A stretch of 64,000 nucleotides of DNA from the NCBI RefSeq assembly GCF_000687915.1, contig NZ_JHZY01000004.1, positions 1,560,001-1,624,000 on the forward strand, given 5' to 3'. The notes beneath the pieces were generated by a model. The model saw nothing but the letters and a program-made list of their open reading frames with translations, did not search any database and was not told where the DNA came from. A program made the translations under genes and the position numbers. This document shows, piece after piece, positions 52,474-61,991 of the stretch (its first letter is position 1; every line of letters starts with the position of its first letter). The DNA is from Leeuwenhoekiella sp. MAR_2009_132 (GTDB lineage: Bacteria > Bacteroidota > Bacteroidia > Flavobacteriales > Flavobacteriaceae).

Positions 52474-55002
52474 ATGTATGTAGTAAAAAGGGATGGCCGC
52501 AAAGAGCCGGTAATGTTTGACAAGATCACTGCACGTATTAAAAAACTGTGTTATGGTCTAAACCCGCTGGTTGATCCGGTTAAAATTTCGCTTCGTGTTA
52601 TTGAAGGTTTATATGATGGTGTAACCACCAGTGAGCTTGATAATTTAGCTGCAGAAGTTGCGGCTACAATGACGACATCTCACCCAGATTATGCCAAGTT
52701 AGCTGCTCGTGTTTCTGTATCTAACCTGCATAAAAACACCAAGAAAACCTTTAGTGAGGTGGTGACAGATTTGTATGAGTACGTGAACCCACGTACCGGT
52801 AAAAAAGCGCCGCTTATTGCAGATGATGTATATGCAGTAATTAGCAAGCATAAAGAAGAACTTGATTCTTCAATAATTTACAGCAGAGACTTTGGTTACG
52901 ATTATTTTGGCTTTAAAACATTAGAACGTTCTTATTTATTAAAGATAAATGGTAAGATAGCAGAGCGCCCGCAGCATATGCTTATGCGCGTTGCTGTAGG
53001 TATTCACTTAGACGACCTTGCTTCGGTAAAGGAAACGTATGAGTTGATGTCTAAAAAGTTCTTTACGCACGCTACACCTACCTTATTCAATTCGGGTACA
53101 CCTAAACCTCAAATGTCTTCTTGTTTCTTACTTACAATGCAAGATGACAGTATAGATGGTATTTACGATACCTTAAAGCAAACGGCGAAAATTTCGCAGA
53201 GTGCAGGAGGTATAGGCTTGTCTATTCATAATGTTAGAGCTACAGGGTCTTATATAGGGGGTACTAACGGTACTTCAAATGGTATTGTCCCTATGTTGCG
53301 CGTTTATAACGACACCGCGAGGTATGTAGATCAGGGCGGTGGAAAGCGTAAAGGTTCGTTTGCAATGTATATTGAGCCATGGCACGCAGATATTTTTGAC
53401 TTCTTAGATTTAAAGAAGAACCACGGTAAAGAAGAGATGCGTGCACGTGATTTATTTTATGCAATGTGGATTCCAGATTTATTTATGGAGCGTGTTCAGA
53501 ATAATGATACCTGGACGCTGATGTGTCCTAACGAGTGTCCTAACTTATTCAATGTTCACAGTGAAGAGTTTGAGCAGTTATACTTAAAATATGAATCTGA
53601 AGGTAAAGGGCGCAAGACCATAAAAGCACGCGAACTTTGGGAGAAAATTTTAGAATCTCAGATTGAGACAGGAACCCCTTATATGTTGTATAAGGATGCT
53701 GCTAACCGTAAGTCAAACCAGCAAAATTTAGGTACCATACGTTCTTCTAACTTATGTACTGAAATTATGGAATATACAAGCCCTGATGAAGTTGCGGTTT
53801 GTAACCTTGCTTCTATAGGTTTGCCTATGTTTATTAAAGACGGGCAGTTTGACCATAAAGAATTATATAGAATTACAAAACGAGTAACCCGTAATTTAAA
53901 TAGAGTTATAGACCGTAATTACTACCCGGTTAAAGAAGCAGAAAACAGTAACCTGCGTCACCGCCCTATTGGTTTAGGTGTTCAGGGTCTTGCAGATACA
54001 TTTATAAAATTACGTTTACCATTTACCTCTGATGAAGCGAAGAAACTGAATCAGGAAATTTTTGAAACCCTTTATTTTGCAGCAGTAACCGCATCAAAAG
54101 AAATGGCACAAGAGGAAGGAGCATACTCTACATTTGAAGGTTCGCCTATTTCTAAAGGAGAATTTCAGCACAACTTATGGGGAATTAAAGATGAAGAATT
54201 AAGCGGTCGCTGGGATTGGGGTAAACTGCGTGCAGAAGTTATGGAGCACGGTGTGCGTAACTCGTTATTGGTTGCACCTATGCCTACTGCTTCTACCTCA
54301 CAGATTTTAGGAAATAATGAAGCATTTGAGCCGTATACTTCTAATATTTACACAAGACGTGTACTCTCTGGTGAGTTTATTGTTGTAAACAAACACCTCC
54401 TTGAAGACCTGGTTGAATTAGGCTTATGGGATGAAGAATTAAAGCAAGCGATTATGCGTGCAAATGGTTCTATACAGCACATAGATGGTATTCCGGAAGA
54501 TTTAAAAGAGCTTTATAAAACCGTTTGGGAATTAAGTATGAAAGACATTATTGATATGTCTCGTCATCGTGGATATTTTATTGACCAGTCTCAATCACTC
54601 AACCTGTTTATGGAGAACGCAAACTTCTCTAAGCTTACTTCAATGCACTTCTATGCCTGGAAAAGTGGTCTTAAAACAGGAATGTATTATTTAAGAACGA
54701 AGTCTGCAGTAGATGCGATTAAGTTCACACTTAATAAAGAATCAAAGCAAGAGCCCGTTCAAGAAATACATGTAGCTCAGCGCGCTGCTGAAACGCTAAA
54801 AGCTACGGCAGGACCCATTCATAGACCTGACTCTGTTGAAGAGCGTGCTAAGCCTTACGAAGTAAAAGAAGCGGCATCTGTAGAGGTAGCTGTAGAAAAA
54901 GAAATAAACACAGAACCTATGAGTGCTGCAGAAATGAAAGCAATCATAGCGCAGGCAAAAGCAGCCGAAGGTGATGATGATTGCCTAATGTGTGGTTCTT
55001 AA
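52474..55002 (+). CDS. nrdA: Ribonucleoside-diphosphate reductase, alpha subunit (class Ia)
   Basis: An 842-residue R1 protein. ATP-cone at about 1-90 ([16 protein letters not shown]), then the ten-stranded barrel: [17 protein letters not shown], the active-site block [18 protein letters not shown] and the C-terminal redox pair [10 protein letters not shown] ~100-residue Ala/Glu-rich stretch precedes the CxxC tail, as a flexible arm. It reduces NDPs to dNDPs with NrdB. The ATP-cone implies dATP feedback. A hairpin terminator follows. Confidence 0.97.
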   Translation: MYVVKRDGRKEPVMFDKITARIKKLCYGLNPLVDPVKISLRVIEGLYDGVTTSELDNLAAEVAATMTTSHPDYAKLAARVSVSNLHKNTKKTFSEVVTDLYEYVNPRTGKKAPLIADDVYAVISKHKEELDSSIIYSRDFGYDYFGFKTLERSYLLKINGKIAERPQHMLMRVAVGIHLDDLASVKETYELMSKKFFTHATPTLFNSGTPKPQMSSCFLLTMQDDSIDGIYDTLKQTAKISQSAGGIGLSIHNVRATGSYIGGTNGTSNGIVPMLRVYNDTARYVDQGGGKRKGSFAMYIEPWHADIFDFLDLKKNHGKEEMRARDLFYAMWIPDLFMERVQNNDTWTLMCPNECPNLFNVHSEEFEQLYLKYESEGKGRKTIKARELWEKILESQIETGTPYMLYKDAANRKSNQQNLGTIRSSNLCTEIMEYTSPDEVAVCNLASIGLPMFIKDGQFDHKELYRITKRVTRNLNRVIDRNYYPVKEAENSNLRHRPIGLGVQGLADTFIKLRLPFTSDEAKKLNQEIFETLYFAAVTASKEMAQEEGAYSTFEGSPISKGEFQHNLWGIKDEELSGRWDWGKLRAEVMEHGVRNSLLVAPMPTASTSQILGNNEAFEPYTSNIYTRRVLSGEFIVVNKHLLEDLVELGLWDEELKQAIMRANGSIQHIDGIPEDLKELYKTVWELSMKDIIDMSRHRGYFIDQSQSLNLFMENANFSKLTSMHFYAWKSGLKTGMYYLRTKSAVDAIKFTLNKESKQEPVQEIHVAQRAAETLKATAGPIHRPDSVEERAKPYEVKEAASVEVAVEKEINTEPMSAAEMKAIIAQAKAAEGDDDCLMCGS

Positions 55003-55030
55003 TAACAATTTAAGTAGTTAATTGAAAATC

Positions 55031-55063
55031 GCCCTTTCTATTCGTTTAGAGAGGGCTTTTTTT
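55031..55063 (+). terminator. Terminator of nrdBA
   Basis: GCCCTTTCTA (55031-55040) pairs with TAGAGAGGGC (55047-55056, one G-T pair), followed by seven Ts. Confidence 0.88.
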
Positions 55064-55122
55064 ATGCGGAATAAGTAGTGTTTTGCTAACATTGTAAAAC
55101 TCAAATTAAACTAAAATTTAGC

Positions 55123-55962
55123 ATGGAAAGGGAAAAAAGGGGATGGGCTCGTGTGCTGCTCTTTATACTGCCTTATATATTTATTGCTGGTGGGATACAG
55201 ATACTGGGTGCTTATGTGTGTGGTATTGAATATCCATCAAATGAGCATACGTATATAGAGCAATTTCTACTGAAATTTTTCGAGTTTTTAGGAACCTTAT
55301 TGGCCTTATGGATTTTCATGAAATACGTAGATAAGAGGCCTTTTGTAGCATTAGGCTTCTCTTTTAAAAACCGAAGAAAAGAACTTTTAGCAGGTTTTTT
55401 ATTAGGTACACTTATTATGGCTTTTGCATTTAGTTTTCTTACTGTTTTAGATGAAATTATTTTTAAGAGTATAGATTTTAATAGGAGGGATGCTCTTGTT
55501 TCTATACTTCTATTTGCCGTAGTTGCGGTCGCAGAAGAGGTCGTGTTGAGAGGTTATGTATTGCGCAATTTAATGTTGAGTTTTAATAAATATATAGCAC
55601 TTATTGTTTCTTCTGTGCTATTTGCAGCAATGCACGGGTTAAATCCCAATCTTGATGATATGGCATTTATAAACCTGTTTCTTGCGGGTGTACTTTTAGG
55701 CATTTCGTATGTATATACGAGAAATCTATGGTTTCCTATAGGCTTGCATTTTAGCTGGAATCTCTTTCAGTCCTATTTTGGGTTTAATGTAAGTGGTCAG
55801 GATTTCTACTCCATCGTTAAATTTGATATTCAGGATGCTAATCTTTTAAATGGCGGTGCATTTGGTTTTGAAGGATCAATTCTGGCTGTGTGTATTCAAA
55901 TTTTCGCAATAGTTTTTATATATAAATACTATAAGTGCAGGAAAGCTATCAACGATATTTAG
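55123..55962 (+). CDS. CPBP-family intramembrane metalloprotease
   Basis: A 279-residue polytopic protein with about seven helices. CPBP motifs are complete: Glu138-Glu139-x3-Arg143 (EEVVLRG), His171 (AMHGLNP) and HFSWN (209-213). Relatives (Rce1/CAAX proteases) cut prenylated or other membrane proteins, or protect against bacteriocins. Alone in its unit. Confidence 0.9.
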   Translation: MEREKRGWARVLLFILPYIFIAGGIQILGAYVCGIEYPSNEHTYIEQFLLKFFEFLGTLLALWIFMKYVDKRPFVALGFSFKNRRKELLAGFLLGTLIMAFAFSFLTVLDEIIFKSIDFNRRDALVSILLFAVVAVAEEVVLRGYVLRNLMLSFNKYIALIVSSVLFAAMHGLNPNLDDMAFINLFLAGVLLGISYVYTRNLWFPIGLHFSWNLFQSYFGFNVSGQDFYSIVKFDIQDANLLNGGAFGFEGSILAVCIQIFAIVFIYKYYKCRKAINDI

Positions 55963-55980
55963 TTGGTTTTGGCACAAAAT

Positions 55981-56017
55981 AAAAAAGCCGAAAACACAAT
56001 GCGTTTTCGGCTTTTTT
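55981..56017. terminator. Bidirectional terminator between CPBP and PiT genes
   Basis: AAAAAAGCCGAAAAC (55981-55995) pairs with GTTTTCGGCTTTTTT (56003-56017); A and T tracts serve both convergent genes. Confidence 0.88.
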
Positions 56018-56031
56018 ATGAAGTAAATAAA

Positions 56032-58278
56032 TTACTTCATGAGCTTCTTGTGTTCTATATAATAGTGCTCTAAGATATTCATGGTAGCTACAATAAGATC
56101 TTGAGTTTCCTGAAGTAAGCTAAAATAAAGCATCGTATTTTTAGGGCTAGAATCGCTGTTTCTAGTACGTTCTACCTGCTTTTCAATCTTGCTTGAAACG
56201 CTATCTAAAAGATCTTGTTTTTCTTCTAAAATAGGTACAATGGCATCAAAGTTTTTAGCTTTAAAGGTATCTTCAATTTTACTGAAAAGTGTATCAAGTT
56301 TTTCTTCGATTTCCTTTAAATCTTTAAGCTGTGTAAACTTTAAGCCTTTATGATTGTTGTTAAGGTGATTGTAGCTAGAGGTAACTACAAAGTCTATAGA
56401 TTGGGTTACATCTTGTAAATAACCTAAAACGTCTATGTAAAAACGACTGGCCTGTACATGAGATTCATCGAGATTTTTTATAAAATAATAAAGGCTGTTA
56501 CGTAGTTCCTCAACTTCAGCATTTAATTTTGTAATACCTTTTTTACTTTTTCGCAGCTTACCGAGATCTACTTTAGCAAGCCCTTCAATCGCACCTACAT
56601 ACACTTTACTTCCTCTTTTGAATGCTGAAGCTACGTTTGTAGTACTTTCATTAATAATACCCTGTATAGAGCTGCTAACGGCACGCATTAGACGTCCTTC
56701 TTCAGCTTCAGCTTCAGAACGTTTTTTATGATTCATGTAGTTACGCACTAATATTGCGATGGCAATTGCAAAAAGTAAAAAGAGCGCAACACTTCCACCC
56801 TCATAAAGAATAAAGGCCATAATTGCAGCTGCGGTAAATGCACTGATTGCAGTCATAAACCAGCCTCCTATAACATTAAGAACACCGGCCACACGATACA
56901 CTGCGCTATCACTACCCCAGGCACGATCTGCTAATGAGCTACCCATAGCCACCATAAAGGTTACATAAGTAGTAGATAAGGGTAATTTTAATGATGTTGC
57001 AACAGAGATAAGAACACTGGCGATCATCAGGTTTACTGCGGCCCGTACAAGATCAAAAGCAGGCATGTCTATCGCTGCAACACGTATAGATGACTTAGGC
57101 TTAGAAAACCGAACTTCTATGTAATCTTTTATATTTTGAGGTAGAATTGCATTGAATCCTACATTTAATTTCATTGCTCCACGTACTAAAGCACGAGAAA
57201 CCATATTTGATTTAAAACGCTCCTGGCCTTCATCCTGACGCGATAAATCTACAGAAGTTTTTACCACTCTTCGTGCTTTCTTAGAAAACCAGAGTGTAAG
57301 TATCATGACCAGACCGGCAAATAATAAGAGTAACGGTTGAGTAGGTACTTTTTCTGCAAGTGACTCCATTGTAAAAGAGCTTGCAGGTTCGCCACTCGCC
57401 ATCCATATTTCGTATGAATTGTAGGCAGCCATAGGTACGCCTATAAAGTTTACCAGGTCATTACCGGCAAATGCCATTGCCAGAGCAAAAGTACCTACTA
57501 TAATTACCAGTACGTAAACATTAAGTTTAACGAGTTTAATGAGAATGTAACTTAGTATGAAGTAAACGACAAAACTTAATCCTATAAACGGCCATACATT
57601 AGCATTTGCCCAATCTAGAAAAGCTCCCTGAACAAAATCTGCACTTTTTAGACCTTTAATAATGATAAAGTAACTTATAGAGGCTATTGCTATTCCACTA
57701 AATGCGGCAGCATTCCATATAGGACGTTTTTTGAAATCAAATGTAAGTAAGAGTCGTGTAAAAAACTGGACGAGGGCACCTACTGTAAATGCGATGACGA
57801 CCGAGAGGAGAATTCCGGTTATAATTTCTATAGCCTTGTCTGAATTTATGTATTCTCCCAGATGTAAGAGCGTGTCTGAGCTTCCGGCCAGTTTTATAAA
57901 AGTCATACAGAATGCAGCTCCCAGTAATTCAAATACAATAGAAACCGTTGTAGAGGTAGGTAATCCTAAAGTATTAAAAAAGTCAAGAAGAAGAATATCG
58001 GTAAGCATCACGGCCATAAAAATGATCATGATTTCGTCAAAGTAAAACTTTTCGGGTACAAAAATTCCTTTACGGGCAACTTCCATCATTCCGCTTGAAG
58101 ATAGCGCACCAAAAGCGATACCCACACTGGCAACAATGATTATAGTTTTAAAGGAGACTGCTTTAGATCCTATAGCAGAATTTAAAAAGTTGACAGCGTC
58201 ATTACTCACTCCCACAACAAGATCTGCAATAGCTAAAATAGCTAGAGCAATAAGCATAATCAGGTAAATATTATCCAT
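56032..58278 (-). CDS. PiT-family phosphate transporter with PhoU-like C-terminal domain
   Basis: A 748-residue protein from the ATG at 58278 (MDNIYLIM); the TTG start nine codons earlier has no support. The two PiT signatures are visible: GVSNDAVNFLNSAIGSKA early and GNDLVNFIGVPMAA with PLSTTYVTFMVAMGSSLADR in the second half. From about residue 540 a soluble helical region (KVDLGKLRKSKK..., LEEKQDLLDSVSSKI) of about 210 residues resembles PhoU/DUF47. Pi:cation symport at the inner membrane is expected; the tail may regulate it. Such fused forms are known in Bacteroidota. Confidence 0.93.
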   Translation of the reverse strand: MDNIYLIMLIALAILAIADLVVGVSNDAVNFLNSAIGSKAVSFKTIIIVASVGIAFGALSSSGMMEVARKGIFVPEKFYFDEIMIIFMAVMLTDILLLDFFNTLGLPTSTTVSIVFELLGAAFCMTFIKLAGSSDTLLHLGEYINSDKAIEIITGILLSVVIAFTVGALVQFFTRLLLTFDFKKRPIWNAAAFSGIAIASISYFIIIKGLKSADFVQGAFLDWANANVWPFIGLSFVVYFILSYILIKLVKLNVYVLVIIVGTFALAMAFAGNDLVNFIGVPMAAYNSYEIWMASGEPASSFTMESLAEKVPTQPLLLLFAGLVMILTLWFSKKARRVVKTSVDLSRQDEGQERFKSNMVSRALVRGAMKLNVGFNAILPQNIKDYIEVRFSKPKSSIRVAAIDMPAFDLVRAAVNLMIASVLISVATSLKLPLSTTYVTFMVAMGSSLADRAWGSDSAVYRVAGVLNVIGGWFMTAISAFTAAAIMAFILYEGGSVALFLLFAIAIAILVRNYMNHKKRSEAEAEEGRLMRAVSSSIQGIINESTTNVASAFKRGSKVYVGAIEGLAKVDLGKLRKSKKGITKLNAEVEELRNSLYYFIKNLDESHVQASRFYIDVLGYLQDVTQSIDFVVTSSYNHLNNNHKGLKFTQLKDLKEIEEKLDTLFSKIEDTFKAKNFDAIVPILEEKQDLLDSVSSKIEKQVERTRNSDSSPKNTMLYFSLLQETQDLIVATMNILEHYYIEHKKLMK

Positions 58279-58491
58279 ATTAAGATGAATCAGTTCAGCC
58301 TGCAAATTTGATACTTATTTTTAGGCTGTATGTTACGATAAAGTTATAAGTAGTGCATGTTGAGGTCTATAATTTAGTTAAAAAACACAATTAAACTCCC
58401 GTGTTACCTAAGTTTATGATAAAAAAACCAGTTTAAAATATTGATATACAGTTAATTAAACTTTAAATGTTAATTTAATGTTACCTAAACA

Positions 58492-58522
58492 TTGCTATAT
58501 GTTTAAATTATTCATAGATTTG
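58492..58522 (+). promoter_or_regulatory. Promoter of the MORN-type secreted protein gene
   Basis: TTG (58492-58494), 20 bases, then TAGATTTG (58515-58522), an exact match to the Bacteroidota promoter pattern, 32 bases before the ATG. Confidence 0.7.
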
Positions 58523-58554
58523 TAAAGTAAAGTTTAACCCAAATACTGTTTATT

Positions 58555-58917
58555 ATGAAAAAGTTACTAGTTGTTATTGCCTTAATGGGTGTTGTAAGTT
58601 TTGCATCTGCACAAGAGAAGCAAAAGAATGTTTACGAGAAAGACGGTAATTTGATTAAAGCAACTTTGTTTCATAACAACGGAGAAATTAGTCAGAAGGG
58701 TTATTACACAGAAGATGGTAAGTTAACTGGTGAGTGGGTGAGCTATGATGAAAATGGCTCTAAAACAGCTGTTGCAAATTATGACAACGGAGAGAAAACA
58801 GGTAAATGGTTTTTCTGGAATGAAAACACATTACGTGAAGTTGATTACAGCGGGTCAAAAATTACAGCAGTAAATACATGGAAACTTTCAGGTGATCGTG
58901 TAGTAAGTAACGAATAA
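58555..58917 (+). CDS. Secreted YwqK-like/MORN-repeat protein
   Basis: A 120-residue protein with signal peptide (1-19, ending SASAQ) and three short MORN-type repeats (NNGEISQKGYYTEDGKLTG, ENGSKTAVANYDNGEKTG, then a partial one). MORN-like repeats form a beta-meander; the YwqK name refers to a supposed antitoxin family, but nothing here suggests a toxin. A strong terminator follows. Confidence 0.85.
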   Translation: MKKLLVVIALMGVVSFASAQEKQKNVYEKDGNLIKATLFHNNGEISQKGYYTEDGKLTGEWVSYDENGSKTAVANYDNGEKTGKWFFWNENTLREVDYSGSKITAVNTWKLSGDRVVSNE

Positions 58918-58963
58918 AACTAAATTCTTTAGTTAGAACAAATCGTTCTTTAAAAAAAATTAG

Positions 58964-58993
58964 AAAGCCGTTAATCGCGAGATTAACGGCTTT
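58964..58993. terminator. Terminator between MORN-type and TIGR03643 genes
   Basis: AAAGCCGTTAATC (58964-58976) and GATTAACGGCTTT (58981-58993), 13-bp perfect stem, GCGA tetraloop, T tract after and A tract before. Confidence 0.9.
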
Positions 58994-59015
58994 TCTTTTA
59001 CACAGTAGCAATATA

Positions 59016-59309
59016 TTATCGCTTACTTATTTTGTTATGGGTAATTTGTTTCTGTCTGGTACTTTTAAAGGTGCCTTTCTCAAAACTACGTTTAGCCGCA
59101 TGTTTCGTAGCTCTCCCCTGTACCCGCTCGCGCCACATTTTAAAACTAGATGGTTTCATCTGGCGACGCATCAATTCGATTACCTCCTGCTCTTTTAAAC
59201 AAAATTGAAATTCGATTGCATCAAAAGTTGTACGATCTTCCCAGGCCATTTCAATAATTCGGTCTATCTCACGATCGCTAAACTTCTCTGAATAGTTAGT
59301 AGTACTCAT
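59016..59309 (-). CDS. TIGR03643-family basic protein
   Basis: A 97-residue soluble protein: acidic helical N-terminus (SDREIDRIIEMAWEDRTTFDAI), a central EQEVIELMRRQMKPSSFKMWRERV segment that fits the family, and a very basic C-terminus (RKQITHNKISKR type). The family is widespread in Bacteroidota and Proteobacteria and has no proven function; RNA or DNA binding is plausible from charge. Confidence 0.88.
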   Translation of the reverse strand: MSTTNYSEKFSDREIDRIIEMAWEDRTTFDAIEFQFCLKEQEVIELMRRQMKPSSFKMWRERVQGRATKHAAKRSFEKGTFKSTRQKQITHNKISKR

Positions 59310-59533
59310 TAATAATTCTTTTTAACAATTAGTTTTTAAACAAAGATATTCAATAGGTTTTATTTAAATTTTAAAATTGCGTTAACCTTAATTTTTAGGG
59401 GGTTAAGTTTATTTGAAATCAAAAAGTCTCTTAAAGATTTAGCTAAAGTTTAAGTAATTTTTATATTATCAAAACGTTTAGTTCTGAGTATCTCTTTTAA
59501 TTTTACTTTTATATACATTTAAAAAAAAACATT

Positions 59534-60145
59534 ATGAAATATATAAGTTTAACCGCCACCGGTTTATTAGTGACTTTAGCCTTTATAGGTTGTAAAAATG
59601 ATGCAGATAAAGAAGCGCAGGTAAATGAAGCAACAGAAGAAGTGCAAAATGTAAAAGACAGCGCCGTAACAGAAAAAGAGCGTTATGCAGATGCAGGAGT
59701 AGATGATCTGGGGTCTATAGAAAAGCCTGCTATGCCAGACGATTACTCAATTAACTGGGATCAGGTAGATGTAGATCCTAAATTAAAAGCAGACGTCGAT
59801 GGATGGAAAAATCTAAAAACTTTTTCTAACAGCGTTAAGGCACTAGATTTGAAAGAAGTTCCGCAAGCGGAAATTAAAGATTACATCACACAATTAGAAG
59901 AAGAAGCATCTAATCTTGAGACTACAATACCTAAATCATTACTTACTGAAGAAGTACAGGAAGATTTAAAAGATATCAAGGAAGAAGTAGCAGATTTAAA
60001 AGCTGTAATTGCTAAATCAGGTACAGATAAAAATAAAATTGAAAATCAAGTAGAGGAGTTGATGGAAGCTTATGCAGATTTAAATGAGGAGCTTAAAGAA
60101 ACAGTTTCTAAAAACGGTAAAACTATTCTTGACGATAATCAATAA
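59534..60145 (+). CDS. Lipoprotein, paralogue family member 1
   Basis: A 203-residue lipoprotein (lipobox FIGC, Cys20), acidic, with a low-complexity linker (about 22-75) and an all-alpha domain of about 100 residues beginning VDGWKNLKTF and ending YADLNEELKET. The helical domain aligns by eye with those of the next two genes: opening Trp, an internal IP/TIP stretch, then two long helices ending in LNxEI/L. A terminator follows. Function unknown. Confidence 0.82.
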   Translation: MKYISLTATGLLVTLAFIGCKNDADKEAQVNEATEEVQNVKDSAVTEKERYADAGVDDLGSIEKPAMPDDYSINWDQVDVDPKLKADVDGWKNLKTFSNSVKALDLKEVPQAEIKDYITQLEEEASNLETTIPKSLLTEEVQEDLKDIKEEVADLKAVIAKSGTDKNKIENQVEELMEAYADLNEELKETVSKNGKTILDDNQ

Positions 60146-60166
60146 GGTTATTGATTTATCTCAATG

Positions 60167-60200
60167 AAAAAAACGCCTGCTCTACAGCAGGCGTTTTTTT
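60167..60200 (+). terminator. Terminator after lipoprotein 1
   Basis: ACGCCTGCT stem with AGCAGGCGT (60167-60181 and 60186-60200), CTAC loop, long A and T tracts on both sides. Confidence 0.9.
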
Positions 60201-60332
60201 TAACAGTGTTTTAATAAAAGATACTTGTTTTTAGAATTTTACAGCTAATTATTAGGAATACTTTATTAATATAAAATTCTTAAGAATAGTGCATTATCTT
60301 AATTTTACACCTTGAAATAACATGATTTTTTA

Positions 60333-60776
60333 ATGAAAAACAAATTGTTCATAGTATTACTAATTTTTGCCTCGATAGTATCGTGTAAAAACTCGGGTAC
60401 AGAAAGGTCTCAAAATTTGGTGTTAAAAGCTAATGTTGAACAATTAGAACCCAATGCTAAAGAAGCGGTTAAAAAGTGGGATGGATATTTAGCATTAGAA
60501 AAAACAATAATTCTAATTTCTAATACAAATGCATTGAATGCCGTAGATATGCGCAATAAGCTCGCCGAAAATTGCGACTCAATGATAAAAAATATCCCTG
60601 ACGATTTAGAGCTACCTGAAATTAAGAATCAAGTTGAGAAAGTTAAAAAAGAAGTGAATGAATTTTATGCCGAAGTAAATCGCGATGAGATTCGAGAGCG
60701 TGTAGTAGAAGATCATTTAAAAACAATTTATCAAGCTTTTGATACGCTCAATAAAGAAATCAATCACATTATGTGA
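60333..60776 (+). CDS. Lipoprotein, paralogue family member 2
   Basis: A 147-residue lipoprotein (lipobox IVSC, Cys18) with a short linker and the same helical domain as its neighbours, starting AVKKWDGYLALEK and ending AFDTLNKEINHIM. The linker seen in member 1 is missing. A stem-loop terminator lies directly after it. Function unknown. Confidence 0.8.
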   Translation: MKNKLFIVLLIFASIVSCKNSGTERSQNLVLKANVEQLEPNAKEAVKKWDGYLALEKTIILISNTNALNAVDMRNKLAENCDSMIKNIPDDLELPEIKNQVEKVKKEVNEFYAEVNRDEIRERVVEDHLKTIYQAFDTLNKEINHIM

Positions 60777-60795
60777 TCATATTATACCAGTTAAT

Positions 60796-60821
60796 AAGCT
60801 CCTTTTTAAGGGGCTTTTTTT
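60796..60821 (+). terminator. Terminator after lipoprotein 2
   Basis: AAGCTCCTT (60796-60804) pairs with AAGGGGCTT (60808-60816, one G-T pair), then seven Ts ending at 60821. The next gene starts 28 bases later and so needs its own promoter. Confidence 0.85.
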
Positions 60822-60836
60822 ATGGAAAGCTTTGCG

Positions 60837-60844
60837 TATTTTTG
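60837..60844 (+). promoter_or_regulatory. -7 box of lipoprotein 3, almost no leader
   Basis: TATTTTTG matches TAnnTTTG exactly and ends 4 bases before the ATG at 60849. The upstream ATG at 60822 lies before the box and cannot be on this transcript. Confidence 0.5.
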
Positions 60845-60848
60845 GGCT

Positions 60849-61448
60849 ATGAGATTTACAATTTTAGCCTTTCTTCTACTCACTGTGCTTTTTGCTTCCT
60901 GCAACAAAAAACAAGAAGTTGCAGTAGACCCTCGTTTAGCCACAGACACTTTATCAATCAAGATGCAGCCTCAAATAAAACAGGAGATCTTTTTAACCAC
61001 TACGGCTCAAGAAGAGATAGAATCGTGGAAAGAATTTAAATTTCTTACAGAACATGTTAATGCTCTAGACACGATAACACTGTATTATTTACGTAAACAG
61101 GGAAGTGAGTGGATTAAAAACGCCGCAAATGCGCAGAAGGAGGTAAGTGATAGTATTGTTAACCCGGCAATTCAATCCCGACTTAATGTTCTTTTTTCTA
61201 AAACCAATACACTCGTTCAGGAAGCATCTAAAGTTAAAATAGACACAGCACTTGTAAATAAAGAAGCCACAGAATTCTTTAATGCTTTTCAAAATCTAAA
61301 GCTTCAAATAAATTTAAAGTATCAGGAGTCTATTGAAGAGTTATTAGAAAAATATGAGATCAAAGCAGATTCCTTATCTGTTTCTCGAGATTCAATAAGA
61401 AAAGCAGCAACACTTTCTAAATTAACACCAGCGCAGGGGCTAAAATAA
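60849..61448 (+). CDS. Lipoprotein, paralogue family member 3
   Basis: A 199-residue lipoprotein from ATG 60849 (MRFTILAF), lipobox FASC. Domain pattern as in the two preceding genes: Trp in EIESWKEFKFL, VNPAIQS instead of the IP loop, two long helices ending FQNLKLQINLKY. It has a C-terminal tail of about 45 residues with Ser/Lys/Asp that the others lack. The NTF2-like gene follows 10 bases on. Function unknown. Confidence 0.8.
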   Translation: MRFTILAFLLLTVLFASCNKKQEVAVDPRLATDTLSIKMQPQIKQEIFLTTTAQEEIESWKEFKFLTEHVNALDTITLYYLRKQGSEWIKNAANAQKEVSDSIVNPAIQSRLNVLFSKTNTLVQEASKVKIDTALVNKEATEFFNAFQNLKLQINLKYQESIEELLEKYEIKADSLSVSRDSIRKAATLSKLTPAQGLK

Positions 61449-61458
61449 AACACGAATT

Positions 61459-61959
61459 ATGCGACTAAAGTTTCTTTTTATTTTCACCTTATTAGCAGGG
61501 TCTTTAGTTGCTCAGCAACGAGATACTTCAGAAATGGCTATTAATTCGCAGTTAGAAAACTGGCATAAGGCAGCTGCAGACGCAAACTTTGATGCCTATT
61601 TTGCGCTTATGACTCGCGATGCTGTTTTTATAGGTACCGATGCAGAAGAAAATTGGCAGTTAGATCAATTCAAAACATTTGCTAAACCATATTTTGAGGC
61701 GGGCAAAGCCTGGAGTTTTACAACATTAGAACGCACAATATACCATCCCAAAAAATCAAAAATAGCCTGGTTTGACGAGCTGTTAGATACCCAAATGGGA
61801 ATCTGCAGAGGATCTGGAGTCATGCGTTTTGAAGATAATAATTGGAAAGTGCAACACTATGTACTCTCTATAGCTGTGCCTAATGAAAATGTTTCAGAAG
61901 TTACAGCACTTAAAAAAGAACACGACAGCTTGCTTATTACAAAGCTGCGTGCTAATTAA
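61459..61959 (+). CDS. Secreted NTF2/SnoaL-like protein (DUF4440 type)
   Basis: A 166-residue protein with a signal peptide (1-18, ending LVAQ) and a cone-shaped NTF2-like fold (AINSQLENWHKAAADANFDAYFALMT, then TFAKPYFEAGKAW, ending VQHYVLSIAVPN). No catalytic residue can be assigned. It lies 10 bases after lipoprotein 3 and 32 before the M13 peptidase, in one likely unit. Confidence 0.85.
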   Translation: MRLKFLFIFTLLAGSLVAQQRDTSEMAINSQLENWHKAAADANFDAYFALMTRDAVFIGTDAEENWQLDQFKTFAKPYFEAGKAWSFTTLERTIYHPKKSKIAWFDELLDTQMGICRGSGVMRFEDNNWKVQHYVLSIAVPNENVSEVTALKKEHDSLLITKLRAN

Positions 61960-61991
61960 TTTATAATAAACCCTAATTTCAAAAATGATTT

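Noticed and set aside
58279..58305. TTG start of the PiT transporter
   Set aside because: Nine extra polar residues before the first helix; the ATG at 58278 is a better start.
60822..60848. Upstream ATG of lipoprotein 3
   Set aside because: It sits directly after a terminator and before the -7 box, so it is unlikely to be on the mRNA.
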